A stretch of 64,000 nucleotides of DNA from Silene conica (taxonomy: Eukaryota; Streptophyta; Magnoliopsida; Caryophyllales; Caryophyllaceae). Below the pieces are notes generated by a model, which was not told where the DNA came from, searched no databases, and worked only from the letters and a program-made list of their open reading frames with translations. Of the stretch, positions 46,864 to 58,362 are shown piece by piece; the stretch's first letter is position 1; the number at the start of each line of letters is the position of its first letter. The position numbers were made by a program, and so were the translations under genes. The stretch spans positions 20,840,501 to 20,904,500 of the forward strand of contig CM055317.2 of the NCBI GenBank assembly GCA_029255685.2. The letters are read 5' to 3'.

Positions 46864-47942
46864 TGTAGGAAAATGTGTCCTCAACAATAGTGCCATCACG
46901 TAAATGATAATTATCATTGTTAAATCTCATGACGAGAATAACCAATGGATGATCCGATATTATATATATAGTCAACTGACCAACATTAATCGGTAATGAT
47001 TGGCAGACTAGATGTAACATCCCGTATTTTCGTAAACAATATTTTAATGATTTTAAAGTATTTTTCGGGATTTAATAATATTTTAATTATAATTCGTAAG
47101 TTTTATTTTAAGAAATGTCGTTAAGTTCCGTCTTAAGTTGTTTAATCTAAAGATTTCACGTTTACTTGGTAATTCCCGTTTTAAGTTTTCCGCCCTTACA
47201 TTTTAGAAACCCGACTCAAGTCAATATAAAGGACACCTCCTTCCTCATTTCACGTTACTCCCTCCTTTCCCCAAAAATAAGAATACAGTAACATTGTTTC
47301 TCCATTGTTACTCATTTTCTCCTTCACAAATTCATCATCCATTTACTCATTTCAACTCCGATTCACGCAAGGTTTTCACCTACGCTTTCCTCTCTTCATT
47401 TCCGTTCTTTCTATCTCTTTCAATTTCCGTTTCGTCAAAGTTGATTTCGGGGCTGTTTTGAGGTTTACTCGAAATTACCCTCAAATAACCCGTTTTTGTT
47501 GTTTGTAGGTGTCGACTTGGACGACCCGGACAAAGACTCGTACATTGTTCAAGACTAGAAGTGAAGAATCGCTCTTTAAGGTGACGATAATGAGAAACTC
47601 GGCCTTTTGTCTAATGTTAGCACTTTACATGATTTTAGTATGTTTAGTTACTAGAAACATGTTTAGGTTAGTATCATGCTAGGGTTTGATGATTATATGT
47701 TTCTCACATGATTTATTGAGTATTGATAATAAGTATGTTGTTTATGAGGAAAAATGGGTGTTCTATTGTTGGTTATGAAAGTTAATGTTTGATCCATGAA
47801 AATGATTTAAGGATGTGATATGAATGTTTGGATATGCTGTAAATAGTGATTTTAGAAGTGTATGCAAAGTATGGAAACAAGTTCTTGAAGTTTGATTGAA
47901 GTTTAAGATTGACGGAATGCGCGATTTTGGTACAGCGAGTTC

Positions 47943-47977
47943 CCAGCCGGTCTGAGGCCGGCGGCCGCTGAGAGCCC
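47943..47977. repeat. GC-rich palindromic block in the gypsy LTR
   Basis: CCAGCCGGTCTGAGGCCGGC followed by GGCCGCTGAG; inverted pairing of CAGCCGG/CCGGC-type words. Related blocks occur after the copia insertion. Confidence 0.6.
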
Positions 47978-48039
47978 TATTTGGTATTTGTTGTTGTCGT
48001 TCTTGTTTTTGCGAAATTTGGGAAAAAGGGTCCTCAGCC

Positions 48040-49036
48040 TGTTGGGGCTGGTGTCCTTGACAATTAAGTACAATGACTTATTAAATCTCTTTAAGGATCA
48101 CAAGGGCATACTTCTGTATTATTACCAGTTGATCCACGTTTATCAATAACGGTTGGCTTGCTAGATAAGTTTGACGTTATTGTCATACGGATGGTGGTGA
48201 TCAACTGGTCCCTATACGTCACACCTATAGGACACGTTTGAGAGATGTGAAGGTATGAAAATACAATCACATTTATGCCGGATACGACTAAACAGTTAGT
48301 CAGAGGTATTGACTATTAAATTAGTCAATAAGATGTTGAGAAATTAATTAAATACGGATTAAATAATTTTAGCTAATACGGATTACATGATTAATTCGTA
48401 AAATTAAATATAAACGGTTATATTTGATTAAATATTAATTTCGCGTATTAATATAAACAGTTATATTAATTTGGGTAATTATACAATATCGTAATTTTAT
48501 CAGACCATTATTAATACATCGACTGCATTAATATATGATAACATGTATACGATTTATAAATAAAACCCGCGAATAAATTTTAGCTAAATGGGTCGAATCA
48601 CGAATTAGAATAAGGTAAGAGTGGAAAGCCCACTCCTACCCTATTCGAAATTTCGGCCAAGAGCTACTTAAGGAGGAGGACTCTCCTTATGTCAGGTTAC
48701 TCTTGTTTCACTGTAAAACAAATCTCAAAGAAAATTAGGGTTTTGAGAGCACTCTTCTCCCAAAACCTCAGATCTCACATCTAAAACCTCAATAGCTCTC
48801 CCTATATTGCAAGGCAGTTGGAGAGGATTTCTAGCACACGCGGCATCGTCTCAATCTAAGTCTTGGGTGCAAGTTATAGGAGGGAATTTGTGTTAATTCC
48901 TGTTCTTAGGCCTTTCGCACAAGGACTAAAGGTTGTACTCTATTCATGTTTTTATTTATCTTATGACAATAATCACAACTGTATTTTTCATTATAATCCT
49001 GCAAGTTTAGGGCGAATACATGCTTGATTCCCCACA
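48040..49036 (+). repeat. 5' LTR of the copia element
   Basis: 997 bp; TG...CA. CACACCTATAGGACACG occurs as in the LTRs of the non-autonomous copia-like element. Confidence 0.94.
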
Positions 49037-49038
49037 AG

Positions 49039-49056
49039 TGGTATCAGAGTCAGGCC
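49039..49056 (+). other. Primer-binding site of the copia element
   Basis: TGGTATCAGAGTCAGGCC, two bases after the LTR, complementary to the 3' end of plant initiator Met tRNA apart from the usual drift. Confidence 0.88.
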
Positions 49057-49132
49057 ATGAAAATTTTACTTTTGTGTTTTTCATAAGTTTTATTTAAAAA
49101 TTTTTGAAAAATCTCGTCACTGTCGCTGTGTC

Positions 49133-49503
49133 GGTCGGTCGACCCGCTATAGCGGTCGGTCGACCGCCCCTGTGTAAAGTTTCTTTTTTTTCGACAGTTT
49201 CTTTTTGTGTAATCGATCTTGTTTTTCGATTCCTGTTTACATATTGTTAATTAATCGATATTCTTGACAATATGTGAACCCTTGTTGATGTTAATTTTGA
49301 TTTACTTGTTTTAATCAAAGTTTAAAAGGTAAAAACTTGTTTTGATTTCGAAAAGTGCAGCGTTTTGCGTTTTCTGAAACTCGTTTCTACTGTCTGGTGG
49401 TCGGTCGACCTGATTGATAGGTCGGTCGACCGCCTATGCTGTTGCAGATTTTTTCCGTTTCTCGTCTGGAGGTCGGTCGACCACGTGTTTAGGTCGATCG
49501 ACC
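49133..49503. repeat. Three paired GGTCGGTCGACC modules in the copia leader
   Basis: Pair starts 49133/49154, 49399/49420 and 49471/49492, all exactly 21 bp apart. Spacers are CGCTATAGC, TGATTGATA and ACGTGTTTA. They lie between the primer site and gag, so in the genomic RNA leader. The same word is found in the Athila-like element. Confidence 0.93.
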
Positions 49504-50846
49504 CCCCCTGTAACAGAATCGTTTTTTTTTATTTTCGAAAATAACATGTTTTATTTTCACATGGCCTTTAGTAATTTACAATATACGGAAATAGTATATT
49601 ATTAATTTTGTGAAACGGTTCACCCTCGTTTGATACATATTATTTTAAAACGGTTTAAGATAATAGGATTATAAATTTATTAAAATTAGTGATTAAAACG
49701 GTATAATCACATAATTTTAATCCCGTAAGGTGGTTTGGTAAAAATTTATTAATCATAATAACAGTATTATGTCATGTATGAATTTTATTTAGTTGATGCA
49801 TTTTTATTTATCGTCTTGTGAATGCCTTGTATGCTTTCAATAACGTATTTAATTTTTGAAAACGGTTGTAACTTAGTGTGGCCTTAGTAGATTGTGTTAC
49901 CGTAATGATGGGACACAGTCTTGCTTGTAATTTTGAGATCTTGTATCTCCGTTTTGGGTTTTTGCCATGTAATTACTTTTGTATTTAAATTAGAATGTAA
50001 ATAGGATTATATTTGTAATTTAAATTAGTAATTTTGTGAAGACCAAAGACGGAGACCGGATGCTCACTCCCGCTGCAAGGACCAAGATGGAACATCAAGA
50101 CAAGCTTCTAGGGTCCAACAGTGGATTCCAAGTTGTTTTATGTTTATTTTGGTAGGATAGGCCACACTAGGACTTTTATTTACGTTTATCGCATTTATTT
50201 TATGCATTCATCGATAATAGCTCGCATCATATTCCGCCTAAAACCAAACCACCTATAACATGAAAACTGACTCATGTAGAGGTTACGCGTTAGTTTTCTG
50301 TGACAATTCAGATGTCACATGTCAATTGCAAAGCCATCACTTAATTTAATTCATTCACGCATATGCTAGATTTTAGTTCACTTAATATGAATAAATATAA
50401 GTTGATGGGGTCTTCCTCGTATAACCAAAAATTGAGAATAGTCTTTATAAATCAGCCTCCCATGAATCCCTTCTTCGTCGGTAGGCATAATATGACCCCT
50501 TCTACGTCGGGTAAGTGGGAACAGATGATTTATTTTATCTCAACATCATGGTCACTCGATAATATCTAGCGACTGAGATGGACTAATAGATAAGATTTAC
50601 GGAAATCTATCGACCAAGAGTTCCAACGGTGGAATTAGCCAAACTGTGGGCTTATCAATATACGGAAATTGAGTCTTGGGATCGTTTATATAATTCTTGA
50701 GGGAGATCAATTATATAAATGCTTGAGTCTACGAGTTTAAATTTCTATTTAATATAGACTTAAATCAAAACAATGAGTTGCTTATATGGTTCATTTTTAT
50801 CTTCTTTTCAGTGTAGAACACGTTCAATTAAACTGCTGTATAACTA
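49504..50846 (+). other. Copia leader between the palindrome modules and gag
   Basis: AT-rich, non-coding apart from short ORFs. Two similar ...TCGTCGG/...ACGTCGG phrases at 50469-50511. No gene. Confidence 0.6.
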
Positions 50847-53800
50847 ATGGCTGGTGAAGACCCAATGCCAAGTGCCAAGCTAGCACGTGAATCCTGGCTA
50901 AAAGCTTTCATGGACTCCATGAATCAGTCTACTACACTGAGGAATGATGGGTCAAACTTCTCTGACTGGGAGGCAACACTACGGAATGCTGCCATTGCTG
51001 ACGGAAAGCTTAAGTATTTAACTGAGCCAATTCCGGCACACCCAGGAACTGGAGCTAGAGCTAACGAAGTTCGCGCTCATAGCGACTTCGTCATGGAAGC
51101 GGGTGCGATAAAGAACGTACTCATCTATGCAATGGAATCCAATTTGCAAAGACGCTTCATAGCCCATGGTGCAAACAAGATTTTCACCACGCTCACTAAC
51201 GAATTCTCAAAAGCTCCGAGGATCGTTTCTTATGAGCATACCTGTCGCTTCTTTGAGGCGAAACTTCAGAAGGGCCAAGCAGTTAGCCCACATATTCTTC
51301 ACATGATTGATAATATCGAGAAACTGCAGGCCCTAAACTGCAAGATCAGTGAGAACATTATCGTTGATCGAATGCTTCATTCGCTTCATGATGGGTTCGC
51401 CCTCTTCAGGGCCAACTATTACATGAACGACATGAAGAAGACTCCTCATGAGCTCCACTCCCTTCTCGTACAGACCGAGAAGGATCTGAAATTAAGTGGG
51501 AGCGTGAAGCAAGATGTTCTCATGATCTCCAGTAAGGGTAAGGGTAAGGGTAAAGCTAAAGCTCAGGGCGACCTAACAGTAGGCAAGCCCAAGTTTAAGA
51601 AGTCAGGATTTACTAAGAGTGGGCCAGGTGAGTCGAGCAACTCACAAGGCAAAACAAAGAGCAAGGATACAAGCATGGAATGTCACCATTGTCACAAGAC
51701 TGGGCATTGGAGGCGCTCATGCCCCGTGTATCGTGAGGACATTAAGGCAGGCCGTGTTACTCCTGTTGGTATGTCTTCTTCTTCTTTTATTCACATGATT
51801 GAGATTAACCATGCAAGTTACGGAACTTGGGTACTAGATACTGGTTGTGGTTCTCATCTATGTAATCATGTGCAGGGCCTCCGAAACCAAGAACCCCTAA
51901 TCAAGGGTGAGGTTGACCTGCGTGTCGGGAACGGAGCACGTGTTGCTGCAATCTCGAGGGGAACATACGTGATCCAGCTTCCAAGTGGATTCGAGTTATC
52001 TTTATATAACTGTTATTATGTTCCTTGTTTGTCCAAAAACATTATTTCAGTTTCTGCGCTTGACAAACTCGGTTTTTCATTTGTAATAGAGAATAATAGC
52101 TGTATTTTCTCCTTAGACAATATGATTTATGGCAAGGCAGTTTCCATGAATGGAATTTATGTTTTAGATCAAACCACTGAAATATTACATGTGAATAATA
52201 AGAAATTAAAGGTAGGTGACAAAGATCAAACTTACCTATGGCATTGTCGTATGGGACACATAAATGAGAAACGCGTAAAACAGCTCATACAGAATGGAGT
52301 TATCTCGCCCTTTGATTTCGAATCATATGGCACGTGTGAATCATGTCTCATCGGTAAGATGACTCGTATTTCATTCAAAGGTGTTGGAATGCGCGCTGCC
52401 GACCTATTAGGACTCATACATACGGACGTATGTGGCCCTATGTCGATCAACGCACGAGAAGGCTATAGGTATTTCATCACTTTCACGGATGATTTGAGTA
52501 GATATGGCTATGTCTACTTAATGAAGCATAAAAGTGAATCCTTTGACAAGTTCAAAGAATACCAGAATCGGGTACAGAACTAGCTGGGAAGAAAGATTAA
52601 AGCACTACGTTCTGATCGTGGTGGTGAGTATCTTTCACACGAGTTTGATCAACACCTTAAAGACTGTGGCATCGTGCTACAGTTGACTCCACCTGGAACA
52701 CCACAATTAAATGGTGTGTCCGAACGGAGAAATCGAACTTTACTTGATATGGTTCGATCCATGATGAGTCACACCGTCGTGCCTGATTCATTGTGGGGCT
52801 ATGCTCTTTTGTCGGCCGCTCTAATACTTAACCGAAGTCCGTCTAAAGCTGTTGACAAGACTCCATACGAATTATGGAAGGGAACGGTCCCCAACTTGTC
52901 CTTTATTCGGGTTTGGGGCTGCGAGGCTTATGTCAAGTGGAGACACGAGGATAAGCTCGGCCCGCGATCGGTCAAGACATACTTTATAGGTTATCCAAAG
53001 GGAACTTTTGGTCATTACTTCTACTCGCCAACCGAACAACGTGTTTTTGTTGCGGCTAGTGCGACGTTCTTAGAGAAAGAATTTCTCGAGAACAAGTCGA
53101 GTAATAGAACCTTCGACTTATCGGAGGTTCAAGAACCAACTACCGAGCAACCATTGGAGGAAACAGTTCCTTCAACCGAGGCTGCGGTAGATATTCCTGA
53201 GGAACCTAGGAGGTCGGGAGGAGTCTCCATTCCTCCGGACAAATACATTGGTATGGTCGAGGAACATGATATGGATGACGTCTTACTCCTAGAGGGTAAT
53301 GAACCCACAACCTATAAAGGTGCCATGACCAGTTCTGACTCAAATCTATGGCTAGAAGCCATGCAATCCGAGATGGACTCCATGTATGAGAACAACGTGT
53401 GGGATCTTGTGGACCTACCTGCAAAGGTACGTCCCCTTCAATGCAAATGGCTTTACAAAATAAAGCATGCTGTGGAAGGTAAACAAGATATCCATAAGGC
53501 AAGACTAGTTGCTAAAGGTTTCACCCAAGTGCCAGGCTTGCACTACGATGAGATCTTTGCACCCGTAGTCATGCTACGTTCCATTCGGATTATCTTAGCG
53601 ATAGCCGCATTTCATGACTATGAAATATGGCAAATGGACGTTAAAACCGCCTTCTTAAACGGTTATTTGGAGGAAGAGTTGTACATGGTACAACCCGAGG
53701 GTTTTATTGATCCAGAACATCCTAAAAAGGTTTGCAAGCATAAGCGTTCCATCTATGGACTTAAGCAAGCATCACGGAGTTGGAATCATCGCTTCGACCA

Positions 53801-54878
53801 AGTGATAAAAGAGAATGGATTCGTTCGATCAGTCGAGGAACCATGTCTCTATATCAAGTCGAGTGGGAGCAAGATTGTATTCCTAGTACTGTATGTCGAT
53901 GACATACTCTTGATTGGGAATGACATACCTCTCTTATCTTCGGTTAAAGCATGGTTGAAAAACCATTTCCAGATGAAAGATCTGGGAGAGGCACAAAGAA
54001 TTTTGGGCATCCGTATCTACAGGGATAGATCACGACGGATGTTGTCTCTCAGTCAGGAGTCTTACATAGATAAGATTCTGGAGAGATTCAGCATGACGAA
54101 CTCCAAGAAAGGGTTCCTTCCTATGACTACTGGGCTTCACTTGAGCAAGTCTCAAGAAGCTAAGACATTGGAAGAGAAAGAGCGCATGAGTCGGATTCCT
54201 TATGCTTCGGCTATAGGATCGATCATGTATGCCATGATATGCGCACGTCCAGACGTTGCATATGCATTGAGTATGACCAGTCGATTCCAAGCTCATCCAG
54301 GTGAACAACACTGGATGGCCGTGAAATACATTTTTAAGTACCTACGGAGGACTAAAGATTGGGGATTGACTTATGGAGGCGACTCAACGCTCTGCGCCAC
54401 GGATTACGCAGATGCTAGCTTCGGAACGGATCGAGATGACTCGAAATCTCAGTTTGGATTCGTTTTTACTCTTAATGGCGCCGCTGTCAGCTGGAAAAGT
54501 TCTAAACAGAATGTTACAGCAGATTCTACGACTGAGTTCGAGTACTATGCCGCCTCAGAAGCAGCTAAGGAAGCAATATGGATGCGTCAATTCTTACAAG
54601 GACTATCAGTAGTGCCTAGTTCGAATGACCCAATCACCGTTTATTGTGATAATAAAGGTGCCATCTTCCAAGCTAAGGAGCATAAGTCTAGCAACAAGGC
54701 TAGGCATGTACAACGGAAAGCTCATCTAATCAGAGATTACGTGGAGCAAAAGGAGATTTTCATTGATAAGATCGCTACGGATGACAACATAGCTGATCCT
54801 CTCACTAAAGCATTACCACGTGATAAGCATGAAGGGCACATTCATTCCATGGGAATTAGATGTGTTCCTAAGTTGTAG
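50847..54878 (+). pseudogene. Copia gag-pol polyprotein, single in-frame TAG
   Basis: One frame of 1344 codons from ATG 50847 to TAG 54876-54878, interrupted only by TAG at 52581-52583 (codon 579), where CAG is expected. Domain order: gag with zinc knuckle CHHCHKTGHWRRSC (about 277-290); aspartic protease WVLDTGCGS (about 327); GAG-pre-integrase H-H-C-C zinc site (LWHCRMGH...CESC); integrase with HTDVCGP, FTDDLSR and GVSERRN; reverse transcriptase with MDVKTAFLNG and catalytic YVDD (about 1016); RNase H with DYADAS and YCDNKGA. Integrase before RT marks Ty1-copia. Product packages, reverse-transcribes and integrates the element. If the TAG is not read through, only gag-protease and part of integrase are made. 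Confidence 0.95.
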
Positions 54879-55742
54879 TACTCTTTTATGAATTCATGTA
54901 ATAATTCATTTTCTCGTGTACTCTATCCAACCTCATTGTTATGATATATAATGTTTTGTTTTTCATGTGGAATTGTACGCCAATTTTGAACACCACAAAG
55001 TGAACTGAATTACATTACATCGTTTTAGTCCTTGATTACCCACTTGAGCTGATAACTCAGGTAATCATTTTGTGACGTTGGTTAATGGTGGGTTCAACGA
55101 GCCATAAGTCACGCGGATGACTGACCAATCACAAAGGCGAGTTATACGGATATGTCGTAGGACACCCCGTGACAACGTTATGGAGTCCTAAATGTTTTAT
55201 AACATTGGGTGCCAGGTCGTGGATAGGACCTCCATAGTGTTCCTTAGAGTCGAGTCTTTTGACTTTCAACTGTCTCTTGAGATTAAGGCAGATTTTGGGT
55301 AACTTTGGTTTCTTTCCCACGGTCATCGTAACAGGGGCCAAGAGGATTTTTTCTGGGTTATTTCATGCTGCGCGATATCGGCAGGATTCGAGTTGAGGGA
55401 AATATCCAAACCCTTATCAGGATTTTATCATTTCTCAGGGCCACTCGAGGAGTAGTAACTGAAATGCATGGCCATGCTCGAATACAGATTCGTTTTATCA
55501 GTTAAGTTACTCTCTAGTCAGGGAAACCACTCTTGATACAGATCGCTTGTGAGATACGACCTTTGCGAATGCGGATTTGCAAATTGTCTTACATTGAGTG
55601 GGAGAAATTTTAAAAAGGATATGAGAATCGGTTATCGCACCTACACTTGTACGGACAAGTGGGAGTTTGTTGGAGCCTTGTGTCCTCCACGTGTAGTGTG
55701 ATAGCGTCATTGCACATACCCTTGTACGGACAAGTGGGACAT
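54879..55742 (+). other. Copia 3' untranslated region with a duplicated PPT
   Basis: Non-coding. Contains CTCAGGGCCACTCGAGGAG (about 55434-55452), shared with the non-autonomous copia-like element (about 61738). A polypurine tract, GTACGGACAAGTGGGA, occurs twice: at about 55650 (followed by TGTTGGAGCC, a relic LTR start) and at 55724-55742 before the real 3' LTR. Confidence 0.75.
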
Positions 55743-56739
55743 TGTTGGGGCTGGTGTCCTTGACAATTAAGTACAATGACTTATTAAATCTCTTTAAGGA
55801 TCACAAGGGCATACTTCTGTATTATTACCAGTTGATCCACGTTTATCAATAACAGTTGGCTTGCTAGATAAGTTTGACGTTATTGTCATACGGATGGCGG
55901 TGATCAACTGGTCCCTATACGTCACACCTATAGGACACGTTTGAGAGATGTGAAGGTATGAAAATACAATCACATTTATGCCGGATACGACTAAACAGTT
56001 AGTCAGAGGTATTGACTATTAAATTAGTCAATAAGATGTTGAGATTATTATTTAATACGGATTAAATAATTTTAGCTAATACGGATTACATGATTAATTC
56101 GTAAAATTAAATATAAACGGTTATATTTGATTAAATATTAATTTCGCATATTAATATAAACAGTTATATTAATTTGGGTAATTATACAATATCGTAATTT
56201 TATCAGACCATTATTAATACATCGACTGCATTAATATATGATAACATGTATACGATTTATAAATAAAACCCGCGAATAAATTTTAGCTAAATGGGTCGAA
56301 TCACAAATTAGAATAAGGTAAGAGTGGAAAGCCCACTCCTACCCTATTCGAAATTTCGGCCAAGAGCTACAAAAGGAGGAGGACTCTCCTTATGTCAGGT
56401 TACTCTTGTTTCACTGTAAAACAAATCTCAAAGAAAATTAGGGTTTTGAGAGCACTCTTCTCCCAAAACCTCAGATCTCACATCTAAAACCTCAATAGCT
56501 CTCCCTATATTGCAAGGCAGTTGGAGAGGATTTCTAGCACACACGGCATCGTCTCAATCTAAGTCTTGGGTGCAAGTTATAGGAGGAAATTTGTGTTAAT
56601 TCCTGTTCTTAGGCCTTTCGCACAAGGACTAAAGGTTGTACTCTATTCATGTTTTTATTTATCTTATGACAATAATCACAACTGTATTTTTCATTATAAT
56701 CCTGCAAGTTTAGGGCGAATACATGCTTGATTCCCCACA
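55743..56739 (+). repeat. 3' LTR of the copia element
   Basis: 997 bp, about 99% identical to 48040-49036. Confidence 0.94.
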
Positions 56740-56948
56740 CAGCCAGTGGACCGGCGGCCGGCTGGGATGCCATCTTGTTAGTTGATTATTGTTTTCGTGG
56801 CATTGGGAAAAAGGGTCCCCAGCCGGTGGACCGGCAGCCGGCCGATCGGCTGGGAGTACCTCCTAGTTATTTTTATTGTATTTTGGGCCTAAGAGGTTGA
56901 GACTCTCAGCCGGCCAACCGGCAGCCTGTGGCTGACCGGCTGAGAGCC
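56740..56948. repeat. GC-rich palindromic blocks of the gypsy LTR
   Basis: 56740-56770, 56821-56856 and 56907-56948 each begin with CAGCC and end with GGCTGRG. In the last, CTCTCAGCCGG pairs perfectly with CCGGCTGAGAG around a smaller inner palindrome. The first was the copia insertion site. GGGAAAAAGGGTCC precedes two of the blocks (48021, 56806). Confidence 0.75.
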
Positions 56949-57089
56949 CCTGACCATAGTAAATTGCTTATAACTTTTGATTTACATATCAGATTGCATT
57001 GATTCTTTTTTTGTATGTTTCATATGCTTTTTTGAAGTCCCAAGAAATTGGGCGGTGCTTATGTCGGGTTCGGTAATGTATTTGAGGAT

Positions 57090-57842
57090 GAAAGACCCCC
57101 CGGCCGGGCAACCGGAAGGGAGACCGGCTCTCGCCTCAAATTAGTTCCCGAAGTCGGCTAAGTGTTACATGGATGTTTAGAGATGAGATATATATGAAAT
57201 GATTGTCATTCGAGTTTGAGTTGTTGTACATCTTAGAGATGACATTTGTAATTTGTGTAACCTGCTGTGCGCTGCTATAGTACTCGAGTTCTCACCTGAT
57301 TGCATCGTGTAGCTGGTTGGCCGTAGTGACTTGGTTCTCACGGTCAGGTCCTAGATTGTCTGCCCGCCTTCGGGCATATCTCGTTCCTAGCTAGTTCGGG
57401 TCTTGGGCGTGCCTTGTGCACTTGTCGAATCGGGGATCGTAATCCGTTTGCGCTCCGAGAGTCTGGCCAGGTTTAGACTAGGACAGTCTTTTGATGTCGT
57501 CCTACCAGGGGGTTGTATAGTCTGGGATTGGGGATGTCGTGGTATATAGACGAGTCGATTGTTGGCCTGCTCATAGTAGTAAGAGTCGAGTCGCTTGGAT
57601 GACCTATCTCTGTTTGTAGAGTCACTTGGTTGGCCTATAGTTGTAAGAGTCGAGTCACTAGGTGACCTATCTCTTGTTGATATAATTGGATGTTGCGCAT
57701 GCTTTAGTTCGTGTATAAGAATGTATTATACTTGGTTATCTTAGTATTGCTCGTCCAAGGCATTGGACTACTCTTAGTCTAGTTTCGTAAATGTTTTGGA
57801 TTGAAAGACCCCCCGGCCGGGCAACCGGAAGGGAAACCGGCT
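57090..57842. repeat. Duplicated GC-rich block (GAAAGACCCCCCGGCCGGGC) in the gypsy LTR
   Basis: About 70 bp at 57090-57160 recurs at 57803-57870 with a few changes; both read CGGCCGGGCAACCGGAAGGG, then ACCGGCTCTC. Old internal duplication of the LTR. Confidence 0.7.
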
Positions 57843-58362
57843 CTCCTTCCAAATAGTTTCCGAAGTTGGTTGAGAGCCTTTGCATAGTATTGCATGATGT
57901 TATGAAAGATGAGATATTGTTGTATATGCTTCACATGTTATAAATGTCGGAGTATGTTGGATGTTTTACGTGTTACATGTTATTGACAATAGGTGGCTAG
58001 GAGCACTCTAGTCACTCCCCACTAACTGTGGCGCACATGTTGTATGTGTGTAGGTACATGAGGCTGTTCTGCGGGGGTTACGTTGAGGCTAGCGAGGGAT
58101 GATCCTTCACCATTGACTTTTACCTATTCGTTAGCTAGACCTTAGACATACGTTTCAGTATTTTGTGCCTGTAGGGATATGCTATCCCGGGCTGTTTTGT
58201 ATCGCACTTATATACTTATTTATGTTTCTCTTCTTCCGCATGTTTTATATTGTTAAGACACCTCGCATGTTTTCTTATCATGTCAAAAGTTTTAAATTCC
58301 GCGTATTTTTGGCATGTTTTGTATGTTTACTTTTCCGCTGCCGCGAGGGGTTTTACACTAGA

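Larger units (their letters stand above)
48040..56739 (+). mobile_element. Ty1-copia retrotransposon, nearly intact, 8.7 kb, TSD CAGCC
   Basis: Two 997-bp LTRs (48040-49036 and 55743-56739) start TGTTGGGGCTGG and end TTCCCCACA, with roughly a dozen differences counted by eye (about 99% identity). The TSD CAGCC occurs at 48035-48039 and 56740-56744. The initiator-Met tRNA primer site and a polypurine tract are present. One long gag-pol frame carries a single in-frame TAG. Leader from LTR to gag ATG is 1.8 kb and carries three paired palindrome modules. Confidence 0.95.
47013..58357 (+). mobile_element. Ty3-gypsy solo LTR, about 2.64 kb, split by a copia element; TSD CTAGA
   Basis: Begins TGTAACATCCCGTATTTTCG, typical of plant gypsy LTRs, and ends GAGGGGTTTTACA. 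CTAGA is duplicated at 47008-47012 and 58358-58362. Removing the copia insertion (48040-56739 plus its 5-bp TSD) leaves one continuous 2640-bp sequence with no internal region or second copy, hence a solo LTR. It carries at least six GC-rich palindromic blocks (CAGCCGG...CCGGCTG type) at 47943-47970, 56740-56770, 56821-56856, 56907-56948, 57097-57130 and 57809-57842. Confidence 0.82.

Noticed and set aside
33123..49503. CRISPR-like array interpretation of the 12-bp repeat / 9-bp spacer modules
   Set aside because: Nuclear plant DNA, two to four units only, very short palindromic repeats, no cas genes; only the layout is similar.
49414..49605. Short ORF rich in GRST/STP in the copia leader
   Set aside because: Its composition comes from translating the palindrome modules; leader position and length argue against a gene.
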